Below are positions 1 through 7,700 of a DNA stretch of 13,529 bases, piece after piece. The position numbers and the translations under genes were made by a program. The DNA comes from Chrysochromulina tobinii (taxonomy: Eukaryota; Haptophyta; Prymnesiales; Chrysochromulinaceae), in NCBI GenBank assembly GCA_001275005.1, contig JWZX01001632.1:1-13529 (forward strand). The letters are read 5' to 3'. The notes beneath the pieces were generated by a model. It was not told where the DNA came from. It made no database searches and saw only the letters and a list, made by a program, of their open reading frames with translations. Each line of letters starts with the position of its first letter. The first letter of the stretch is position 1.

Positions 1-476
1 TTCGCGTCACACTGTGGCGGTTTTGCGTCACAGTGTGATGACTCTGACTTGGTCTGTCACTCTGGGTTGGTACCTCCGACCTTCCTACCAAATCGCACAG
101 AACGTATTACGGTATTAGTGACAGACCCTAACTCGCTGGGGCCCCTCCCCAAGGAACTGAGATCATGCAAGAGATCAAGAGGCACGGCGATGCAGCATTA
201 ACCTTTTTTCCGCGGCAGCCACCGATTGTACTCCTGCAACCATTTTTCTGCGCGCGACGACAGCACTCATTGCCATTATCAGTTATAAATCGAGACGTAT
301 TCATCTGAGCAGAAACCGATCCGTACACCCGATCCTATCCGTCCGAACATCTCCTGTTCGAGCGCGCGACCCCAGCTTACGCACCGCTTGAACGCCTGTT
401 CGAGCTCGGTCAGTTCCTTGGAAGCCTGATCCTGTTTTGGAGCGCCGCCGTCTCGTAGCCTGGCCCCAACTCCAAC
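1..476. other. Left-edge non-coding stretch downstream of Prp19
   Basis: I see no convincing gene here. The short open frames on both strands have no recognisable domain and no protein-like conservation pattern. The stretch includes the 3' flank of the minus-strand Prp19 gene, whose stop is at 477-479. It also contains an inverted repeat at 7-38 and two copies of CCTGTTCGAGC near 353 and 393. No AATAAA-type poly(A) signal is obvious on the minus strand just past the stop. The left end could hold the promoter of a gene outside the window. Confidence 0.6.
7..38. repeat. Perfect inverted repeat, 10-bp arms
   Basis: TCACACTGTG at 7-16 is the exact reverse complement of CACAGTGTGA at 29-38, with a 12-base spacer. 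The block GCGTCACA also occurs here twice as a direct repeat (5-12 and 25-32). It could form a hairpin or be a dimeric protein-binding site. A similar CGTCACA/TGTGACG inverted repeat lies just upstream of the Prp19 start at 2247-2268. Function is unknown. Confidence 0.6.
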
Positions 477-2221
477 TCAATGGCTGCCATAGAGGCGGAG
501 GACGCCGTCCTCTGAGGCGCTCGCGAAGAAAGCCGCGCACTGGCCGAAACCCACAGCGCTGGCAGGGGCAGGATGCTCCTCATGCACTGCAAGTGTGGCC
601 CATGCCTTTGTCTCGAACAGTGAGACACTTCCACGTGCCACGGCGAGTACCTGGCCGGAATGGTCAAATGCGACGTCACTAACGGCCATGCTGGCACTAT
701 CTGGCTCGATCGTGTGGAAACTTTGGAGTTTGCGAAGGTCCCAGAGCTTGACGGTTGCGTCTGCGGCACCTGTGGCGAGGTAGTAGCCGTTCTCGGAAAA
801 GGCGAGGCAGGTGAGCGGCTGGCTGTGGCCCTCGAAGGTTGTCAGAATGGCCCGGGACTTCATATCCCACACGCGCACAATGTTCCCTAGACCTGTGGCG
901 AAGATCAAACCGTCAGGGTGAAAGCCCGCGCATGTGTATGCCGGGGCTGACGTGTCTTGATGCCGAAGCAGGCACATCCCTCGCTCGAGCTCGTGAAACG
1001 CCCACGAGTGGTCGGCCGAGGCGGTAGCCACGTAAGCGCCCGTAGCATGCAGTGAGCATGCAGTGATTGCGGCGGTGTGGGCGCGCAGCTCCACGGCTAA
1101 CGCGCAGCTACTGCGGTTGAAAACTCTTGCGGTACCATCAGTAGCTGTGGAGATGACGAGCGGGCTGCGCAGCGCGCGCAGGAGCACGCGTGGACGTGGG
1201 TAAGTTCCTGAGTTGACCGTGAGGTGGGTCGCTGCAGCGAGCCCAGGCGGGCGCGCAATTGACGAACAAGAGTTTGGGCTCACATAGTTTGGGCTTAAGA
1301 GATGAAGTGAGAGGGCGCGCGCGCGCGCGCGCAGCGCACCGAGACGGATGCAATTTCACACTGGTGACCGCCTGCTCGTGCGCTCGAATTCGGCTGAGGA
1401 CGGTCACGCTGCCCGAAGAGTACTCGCTCAGAACGAGCGCGCCATCGGTGCCTCCCGTAGCGATGAATGGTGAGCTGGCGTGCACGTCCATGCGCACGAC
1501 GCCTGCTGGTTGCAGAAGTTGCGAAGTCCGCAACGTGTATTTGGATAGCTGCTGTGGCGTTGCGCATCCGTCTTGAAAAAGTCGCTTCTTTCGGCCTTTC
1601 TGAAGGGCCTTGGCCGTTGTGTCCATCTCGACCAAGACGTCATCACTCAGGCTGGCACCATCCATGTTCGATGTTGAGGGGACTTGTACAAATGTTGGTG
1701 CGGGGGGCGCTGTTGCGCCCGACTGCCTCACAGGAGGCACATACGCGATTGTGCCTGGGCATGCCTCTGACAGGGCGGCGCGGGCGTCGTCGCGCTCCTT
1801 GATGAGGCGAGCGATGACGCGGCATGCAGCGTCATGCTGGTAGAGCGCGTGGCCAAGCTCCTGGCGCATGGTATCCACCTAAGTGGCAGAATGAGCATGG
1901 GCAATGAGTCAACAAGCACTCAAGATGATCATCATGGTAGCACACCTGCTGTTTGAGAGCATACGTCTCTAGAATCAGGCCATCCCACTCGTCTTGAAAA
2001 AGCGTCATCATGCCGGGAATGCTCATCGCTGCTAGGTGCCGCGACTTCGCAGATGTTGTCTTCAAAGGCAGTAGGTCAGCAGCCTGTAGAGGCTGCCCCG
2101 TCACCGGACACTTACCTGTGGATGAAATATACTTTTCGATAGCGGAAGCTTCGAAAACGTGTCCGGACTTGACTGAGACCACTGGCCTCGCAGGTGAGGA
2201 GCCACTCAAGGCGCAAAACAT
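477..2221 (-). CDS. PRP19: Pre-mRNA-processing factor 19 (U-box / WD40 ubiquitin ligase), three exons
   Basis: Join of 2221-1946, 1878-1340 and 1164-477, giving 500 residues; human PRP19 is 504. Prp19 is the core E3 ubiquitin ligase of the Prp19/NineTeen complex, which stabilises U5 and U6 during spliceosome activation, and it also acts in DNA repair. Residues 1-70 form the U-box (IEKYI at 28-32, CPVTGQPL at 38-45). After SIPGMMTLFQDEWD (67-80) comes the tetramerising coiled coil at about 85-130, with the family signature HALYQHDAACRVIARL across the first splice junction region. The C-terminal half is a WD40 propeller with FHPDGLIFATG, AFSENGYYLATG and VKLWDLRKL, all typical of Prp19. The start is chosen because the U-box begins at once. 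Both splice joints restore the family alignment in frame. It is on the opposite strand to POLE and is followed upstream by a 932-bp spacer. Confidence 0.96.
1165..1339 (-). other. Prp19 intron 2 (175 bp, phase 2)
   Basis: Donor TCTCG|GTGCGC at 1339 and acceptor GCTGCGCAG ending at 1165. The join gives HPS-R-PLVISTATDG, matching the expected WD40 strand order, and the frame arithmetic closes (539 + 688 bases). The donor is embedded in an 18-bp GC dinucleotide run. Other AGs exist in the region, for example after CTCCAC, but they would delete conserved residues. Confidence 0.85.
1315..1332. repeat. (GC)9 dinucleotide run inside Prp19 intron 2
   Basis: Uninterrupted alternating G and C for 18 bases, starting 7 bases downstream of the intron 2 donor in the direction of transcription. 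Alternating purine-pyrimidine GC runs can adopt Z-DNA and are prone to length change; here this would not alter the protein unless the donor itself were hit. Confidence 0.9.
1879..1945 (-). other. Prp19 intron 1 (67 bp, phase 0)
   Basis: Donor CAG|GTGTGC at 1945 and acceptor CACTTAG ending at 1879. Removing it joins ALKQQ to VDTMRQEL, which restores the Prp19 coiled coil. The unspliced frame reads into non-Prp19 residues. A TTGACTC sequence upstream of the acceptor is a possible branch site. Confidence 0.9.
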
Positions 2222-2246
2222 CCCGCAGACTGGCGGGTGTTCGGCG

Positions 2247-2268
2247 CGTCACAGGGGGCGGTGTGACG
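2247..2268. promoter_or_regulatory. CGTCACA/TGTGACG inverted repeat at the Prp19 5' end
   Basis: CGTCACA (2247-2253) and TGTGACG (2262-2268) are exact reverse complements with an 8-base spacer, 26 bases upstream of the Prp19 ATG. The position suggests a promoter or 5' UTR element. It shares GCGTCACA with the inverted repeat at 5-38. A CREB/bZIP-like half-site (TGACG) is contained in it, but no binding factor can be inferred for this organism. Confidence 0.4.
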
Positions 2269-2792
2269 GGGGGCTGGATCGCCCAAAACAATTGTGAAAC
2301 TCTTGATTTCTCGATGTCTTCTGAAAATGAATAGAAATTCAGGGAGACAACGGACCGTCAGTGAGCGAGCCTCATATGTACATGTACACTAGTCGGCTCT
2401 GAAACGTCTGACCGTTTCTCTAGGCGCGTGTTTTGTCCGTTAGGGTTTTGGGGATTCAGTAGGGAGTTCTCTCGGTCTGTCCGTCTCTCTGCCCGTGCTC
2501 TACCCGTGCTCGCCCCTCGGTGGACGTCCCATCATCGTCCTGTGAACCTCTGAAAATGACCAGCGAACCATCCAAAAACAGAAGATCTCAACATAATGTC
2601 TCATCTCTCTCTAGAAGCTGGATGGAAAGTGGTGGTTGTACACGAAGCTGCCACGAGCGCGGAGCGTCGCCATTAGGTCTACTTTTCTGGTACCTCTGGA
2701 GGCAGTCTTTGCCCACACGATTGACTCTACAAGGCTCCGCTTCCGCAAACACGATCATTTCCTCGCGAGTTGCATATTTTAAATAATATTGA

Positions 2793-2843
2793 ACCCCCCC
2801 CCTGACTAGGAAAACTCGACCCCCCTCGACTAGGGAAAACTGG
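2793..2843. repeat. Two imperfect C-rich tandem repeat units
   Basis: Unit 1 is a run of C followed by TGACTAGGAAAACTCG; unit 2 is a shorter C run followed by TCGACTAGGGAAAACTGG. The units are about 25 bases each. They lie between an AT-rich patch and an AATAAA at 2857-2862. The repeats look like local duplication and no function is evident. Confidence 0.65.
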
Positions 2844-2987
2844 CATACCTCCCACAAATAAAAAGAGTTTGATAATCTCTCACTGTAGAAATTCTTAGAA
2901 ACTAGCTGCTTGCTTTTCTGTTACTTTTCACTTTTCCTGCTCTTTTCTTTCAGAGAGGTCCCTCAGGTCCCCCAGGGTCTCTTTCCA

Positions 2988-3025
2988 GGAGAGTGGTCTC
3001 CCACCTTTGGGAGACCTTACTCTCC
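2988..3025. repeat. Strong bulged stem-loop in the LisH 3' flank
   Basis: GGAGAGT (2988-2994) plus GGTCTCCCA (2995-3003) pair with TGGGAGACC (3008-3016) and ACTCTCC (3019-3025). The loop is CCTT and there is a TT bulge on one side, giving 16 base pairs in all. On the minus strand it would sit about 130 bases past the LisH stop, in the probable 3' UTR. On the plus strand it follows a pyrimidine tract ending in CAG at 2951-2953. It could be a 3' UTR element, part of a small structured RNA, or a chance palindrome. Confidence 0.6.
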
Positions 3026-3153
3026 ACCACTCCGGCCGGGCTCGCGGACACGACATTGTCGTCAGAAGTCCCTTCGCAGTGAGGGGAAAAAGGGTCCAAC
3101 AGCTACACGGTCAAGTCGCTCCAGCGTCTAGAGCAAACCTCTTGATAATGCCA

Positions 3154-4761
3154 TCATTTTCGTGCGTAGAGCCGGCTCAGGAATGAGTCTATGTTGACGA
3201 AGTTTGGAAAGGCGGCCGCCGCGACGTTATTTGGCGGCCGGCAAGCCGCGTCGGCCGAAATCGTGAGCTGCGTTCCGTCGCATCCCGCTTCTGTCCTACT
3301 GTCCCAAGCTGTCACGGCTACTTGACCGCCGGCCGCAGTAGGTGCATCAGCAGCCAGAAGAGATGGGGTCGGGGCGACGGGTACTGCGATCGGTGACGCA
3401 ATTATAACGGCGTCACTAGCAAAGTCACGCTTAATGCCATCTTGCGCGACTGCATCTGGGTCGCTGCTTGCAGCCATCGTTTGTGACACTGTTGATCGGA
3501 TGATTTCCGCAGGCAATGTTGTAGTGGCGAGTGTAACGGGCTGGGCGTGCGAAGATGGTGGCAGTGTAGCAACCTGCGGACGCGTACCGAGCGGCTGAAT
3601 GGAGCACCCCGAGCAGGCGGGTGACATACCGTGCGACTCACAAGGGCGAGAGAAGGTCGTCAGCATCGTCGAAGCTTGCGGGTCTGCCAACAGCGACTGA
3701 ACAATCTCGTCCACACTCATCTCGTCGACCCGGAGGCGAAAGCGGCCGACGTCCTCACTGCCATCGCCATTGCTACCCCGCTCTCCTCCAACGGCGCCAC
3801 TATTTTCTCGTTCAGTCAGCGCGTGTGCGTACAGCACGCGTTCCGCCACGCTGCTGCTGCCGCCTCGGTCACTGCCGCCGCCACTGCGGCCGTCACTGCC
3901 GCCGCCACTGCCGTCGCCACTGCCGTCGCCACTAACGCCGCTGCCGCCGCTACTGACGCCGCTACGAATGAGCGCAGGAGCAGTGTTTATCCTCTGCGCG
4001 ATCGCCTCTCCGAGCAGCGTCTCGTTGAAAGGCATCGGCGGCGGTTCCGTCGCGCCATGCAGGCTGCCGCGGCCGCCGCCTGCACATCCACAGCTGTCTG
4101 GGCTCGCGCGACAATCCAACGATCTGCAATCGGCCGCAGGCGGCATGACCGCGCATGAGGGCACGCCGGCTGCCATCTCGGGGCGCACCTCGGGTCGCCA
4201 GTGCATGCGGCACGATGACGCAAGGGGTGTGCCATCAGGCAGAAGGCGCTGAGGTTGGGCACATTTGCGCTTGCGAATCGTCGGTTGACTGGCTGGCAGC
4301 ATAGCGACAGCAGCGACACTCACCACCGCCATTAAACCGGGATCGGAGGCACTCGCGATGTTGGCGAGCTGCGCCCGCGGCGCTGGGACCAACGGTGCGA
4401 ATGGCGCGGTACACGTTGGGAGAGCAGGCAGGTTGTGACCATCTGTGCCACAAAACGCCCTGTCACCGAGGAGTCCACTCATCTTCTCGACGCAGTCACG
4501 CACAGCCGGACGTCCGACGAAGGCGCGAGCAAACGCCGCCCGCTGGCGTGTTCTCGTTTCCAGCACCACATACTCGTTGAGAATGGCTTTTAGGCTCTTC
4601 GCTCTTAATGGTGGCTTGGGCGGCACGATCAGGCGCAGCGCTCCGATGGCTTCGTGCATGAAAGCTGTGGCGGATGCGTCGTACGCATTCTCCCGCAAGT
4701 AGAGCAGTACGAGCGTGGCCAGCTCCGGCGCTGTGACCTCGTGAAGCGCCTCAAAAGCCAT
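3154..4761 (-). CDS. LisH-domain nuclear protein, NPAT-like (535 aa)
   Basis: A single-exon frame of 535 residues. A LisH dimerisation motif lies at residues 13-39 (LATLVLLYLRENAYDASATAF). Next comes SLKAILNEYVVLETRTRQR at 56-74, which resembles the region just after the LisH of animal NPAT, the cyclin E/CDK2 substrate that drives histone gene transcription. Two further short motifs fit the same comparison: LLGEAIAQRIN near 248-258, and NIDSFLSRL near 522-530 at the extreme C terminus. The rest is low complexity, with a Gly/Ser/Asp tract at about 267-303, and looks disordered. A basic patch (IRKRKC) near residue 165 could be a nuclear signal. I chose 4761 because the LisH begins 13 residues in; the frame stays open to an ATG at 4980, which would overlap POLE. 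The NPAT comparison is from memory and covers short motifs, so function is uncertain. Confidence 0.8.
   Translation of the reverse strand: MAFEALHEVTAPELATLVLLYLRENAYDASATAFMHEAIGALRLIVPPKPPLRAKSLKAILNEYVVLETRTRQRAAFARAFVGRPAVRDCVEKMSGLLGDRAFCGTDGHNLPALPTCTAPFAPLVPAPRAQLANIASASDPGLMAVVSVAAVAMLPASQPTIRKRKCAQPQRLLPDGTPLASSCRMHWRPEVRPEMAAGVPSCAVMPPAADCRSLDCRASPDSCGCAGGGRGSLHGATEPPPMPFNETLLGEAIAQRINTAPALIRSGVSSGGSGVSGDGSGDGSGGGSDGRSGGGSDRGGSSSVAERVLYAHALTERENSGAVGGERGSNGDGSEDVGRFRLRVDEMSVDEIVQSLLADPQASTMLTTFSRPCESHGMSPACSGCSIQPLGTRPQVATLPPSSHAQPVTLATTTLPAEIIRSTVSQTMAASSDPDAVAQDGIKRDFASDAVIIASPIAVPVAPTPSLLAADAPTAAGGQVAVTAWDSRTEAGCDGTQLTISADAACRPPNNVAAAAFPNFVNIDSFLSRLYARK
3868..3960. repeat. Imperfect 12-base coding repeat (Gly/Ser tract)
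   Basis: Variants of GCCGTCGCCACT and GCCGCCGCCACT recur over about 90 bases on the plus strand. On the minus strand they encode the Gly-Ser-Asp-rich linker of the LisH protein. The multiple-of-three period keeps the frame open, so copy number may vary without breaking the gene. Confidence 0.8.
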
Positions 4762-4784
4762 TTTGGGGGAGGGGGGGGGGAGAT
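4762..4784. promoter_or_regulatory. 23-bp divergent intergenic segment with G-tract
   Basis: This is all that separates the LisH ATG (minus) from the POLE ATG (plus). It consists of TTT, five G, A, ten G, and AGAT, so it is purine-only from 4765 to 4783. There is no room for a conventional promoter and 5' UTRs, so transcripts of each gene must start inside the other gene's coding region, or the starts are misplaced, or a bidirectional core lies here. The POLE frame has an in-frame TGA at 4734 and no ATG before 4785. Confidence 0.6.
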
Positions 4785-7700
4785 ATGGCCTTCGGACAGG
4801 ACTTATTGGAAATCTGGCGCGAAGTCGCAATGTTTCGGCGGAATGTTCAGCGCCCTGCGCGAGCGACCGCCCATGTGCCGCTCGCCGAACGCGCTGCGGA
4901 GATCGACCGAATGGACGCAGTCTTTGGGTACGAGAAGCTCGACGAGCTACATGAAGGAGATCGCGTAGGTTGGTTGACAAACATGCGCACGGTCATGCTT
5001 GAGAAAGGTGAGGATGCGAAAGAGCTCTCCGCAGTCGAATACTACTTCCTTGCCCCCGACGGTTCGGGATTCAAATGCACTCAGCCTCACGAGGCTTACT
5101 TTTACATTGCCGTCTCTGAGGGGCACGCCTCCGACGTGGATTCCAGCTTGCGCCGCCGCTTTGCTGAGCAGATAAAAGACATCCGGCATGTGCACAAGGA
5201 GGATCTCGAGTTGCCGAACCATCTTTCTGGAAAGCGGAAACTCTATCTTCAGCTGCTGTTTCGTAATACGCGCGACCTCATGGAGGTGCGCCGGCTGCTG
5301 CTACCGGCAGTCCAGAAAAATCGCGCCAAAAGCTCTGCATCTGCTGTCTACAGCGGCGAGGGCTCCCTCGACGCCGCCAGTGCCTCAAGCAGAGGTCCTA
5401 GGGCAGCGGCTGCAGCTATCGGCGCCAGCACCAGCCGCAGCTCCGACGGCTGGCTCGATCGCATCGAAGGCATCAGAGAATTCGACGTGCCGTATCACCA
5501 GCGCGTTGCCATCGACACGGGCCGTCGCGTAGGCAAGTGGTACTACGTGAGAGACTACGGGCGCGACCAGCCGCCGACGCTCACTTTCTGTGCGGAACGC
5601 GAGGCCTTTGGCGAGCCGCGTGTACTCGCGTTTGACATCGAGTGCGTCAAGCAGCCACTAAAATTCCCGGACTCAAAGGTCGATCCTATCATGATGATCT
5701 CCTACATGATCGACGGCATCGGATTTCTTATCATCAATCGCGAGGTCGTCTCCGAGGACATCGCTGACTTCGAGTACACTCCCAAATCCGAGTTTCCTGG
5801 CCCATTCACGGTCTTCAACGAGACTGACGAGGGCAACGCACTGCGCAAGTTCTGCGCGCACATGCGTGAGCTGCACCCGCATGTCGTGGTAACGTACAAC
5901 GGCGACAGCTTCGACTGGCCGTACATCAACACGCGCTGTGAGCTGTTGGGCATCGACCTCAAGAGAGAGACTGGATTCGCGCCGTCTACGTCAGACTCCG
6001 GTCAGTACTTTCTGTCGTCGGCAACGACGCATATTGATTGCATTCACTGGGTGAGGCGCGACTCCTACCTGCCGGCGGGCTCTCATGGTCTTAAAGCCGT
6101 GTGCCGCGCCAAGCTCGGATATGATCCCCTCGAGATCGATCCCGAGGACATGACGCGCTTCGCCGTCGAGCAGCCCCAGCTCATGTCGTCGTACTCTGTC
6201 TCCGACGCCGTAGCCACCTATTACCTGTACATGAAGTACGTGCACGGATTCATCTTCTCGCTGTCGACGGTGATCCCTATGACGCCGGACGAGGTGCTGC
6301 GCAGGGGCTCAGGTACGCTGTGTGAGTCGCTGCTGATGGTTGAAGCCTATAGAGCGAACGTAATCTGCCCAAACAAGCAAGTCGACGACGTTTCCGCATC
6401 TCACGATGGCCACCTCCTCGAAAGTGAGACGTACGTGGGCGGCCATGTCGAGTGCCTGCAAACTGGAATCTACCGGGATGACATTCCGGTCAAGTTCAAA
6501 CTTAAAGCAAACGCCCTGCAAGGCCTGCTTGACCGATTGGATGAGACGCTCGACTACCAGATATGGCTCGAAGGCCTGCGGCGTGAAGAGATCACCAATT
6601 ATGGCGCTGTGCGCGCCGCCATTGCTGAGAAGCTCGAGACTCTTCGTGACAACCCAACGCGTTCGGAGGAGCCCGTGATCTATCACCTGGACGTGGGCGC
6701 CATGTACCCAAACATCATCCTCACCAATCGGCTGCAGCCGCCGGCGATCGTGACTGAGCAGACGTGCGCAGCTTGTGTGCACAATCAGCCCGAATCTGAC
6801 TGCAAGCGCCCCCTCAAATGGATGTGGCGCGGCCAGGTCTTTCCGGCATCCCTTCAGGAATCGGATATGGTGCGCGCTACGCTCGAGTACGAGAACGTAC
6901 CAAACCCCGAGCCTGGCGCACCCCCGATAGCGTTCCTCGAGCTAGATCCTGAGACGCAAAACAAGAGGTTTCGCCAGCGCCTCAAAGAATACTGTCAGAA
7001 GGCGTTTGCGAAAGCGCACGTCACGAAGTCTGAAGAGAAGACCGCTGTTACGTGCCAGCGCGAGAATCCATTCTACATCGACACCGTGCGTGCCTTCCGG
7101 GACCGTCGGTATGAGTACAAGCGACTCAACAAAACGTGGGCCAAGAAGCGCCAGACGGCCGAGGTCGCCGGCGACGCGTCGGCTCTCATGGAAGCGAAGG
7201 CGATGTGCGTGCTGTACGACTCGCTGCAGCTTGCGCACAAGTGCATCCTCAACTCCTTCTATGGCTACGTGATGCGCCGCGGGGCTCGATGGTACTCGAT
7301 GGAGATGGCGGGCGTCGTGACTTATACAGGCGCGGCCATCATCAAGGAGGCACGAGCGCTCGTCGAGGGCATCGGCAAGACGCTCGAGCTTGATACCGAC
7401 GGCATTTGGTGCGTTTTCCCTCGGTGCTTTCCGCAAGACTTCACCTTGACGACGAACTTAGAGGGCAAGTCTAAGGTGTCCTTCTCATATCCCTGTACGA
7501 TGCTCAACGTCGACGTCGACCGCACCTGCGCCAATCCGCAGTACCAGCGGCTCGATGTCGGAAGCGGCATGTACTCCAAGCAGCGAGAACAGTCCATCTT
7601 CTTCGAGGTCGATGGCCCGTACAAAGCGATGATCTTGCCTGCCTCGACCGAAGAGGGCAAGCTGTTGAAGAAGCGGTACGCGGTCTTTGAGCTGGATGGC

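Larger units (their letters stand above)
2222..3153. other. Intergenic spacer between Prp19 and the LisH gene
   Basis: Both neighbours are on the minus strand, so this holds the 3' region of the LisH gene on the right and the Prp19 promoter on the left. Contents I can see: an inverted repeat at 2247-2268; a TGTACATGTACA palindrome near 2375; a telo-box-like TTAGGGTTTTGGGG at 2440-2453; paired ACCCGTGCTC-like repeats near 2495; an AT-rich patch near 2775-2790; C-rich imperfect tandem repeats at 2793-2843; a pyrimidine-rich run ending in CAG at 2911-2953; and a bulged hairpin at 2988-3025. A minus-strand ORF at 2857-2588 (89 residues) resembles nothing I know, and I do not call it a gene. Confidence 0.6.

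Noticed and set aside
350-430. TGTTCGAGC repeats considered as tRNA B-box sequences
   Set aside because: They do not fit GGTTCGANTCC, there is no matching A box, and no cloverleaf can be drawn around them.
2988-3025. Possible 5S rRNA or U1 fragment because of TGGGAGACC and ACCTTAC
   Set aside because: The short match is a coincidence inside a palindrome; none of the other 5S or U1 conserved blocks are present.
3770-4252. Plus-strand 160-residue frame rich in Pro/Leu/Ser opposite the LisH gene
   Set aside because: It is the antisense reading of the Gly/Ser repeat (PLPSPLPSPL-type repeats) with no domain. The minus frame carries the LisH and is longer.
4762-4980. Upstream in-frame extension of the LisH protein to an ATG at 4980
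   Set aside because: It would add 73 Arg-rich residues read antisense to the conserved POLE N terminus and cross the G-tract. The LisH motif starts naturally just after the ATG at 4761.
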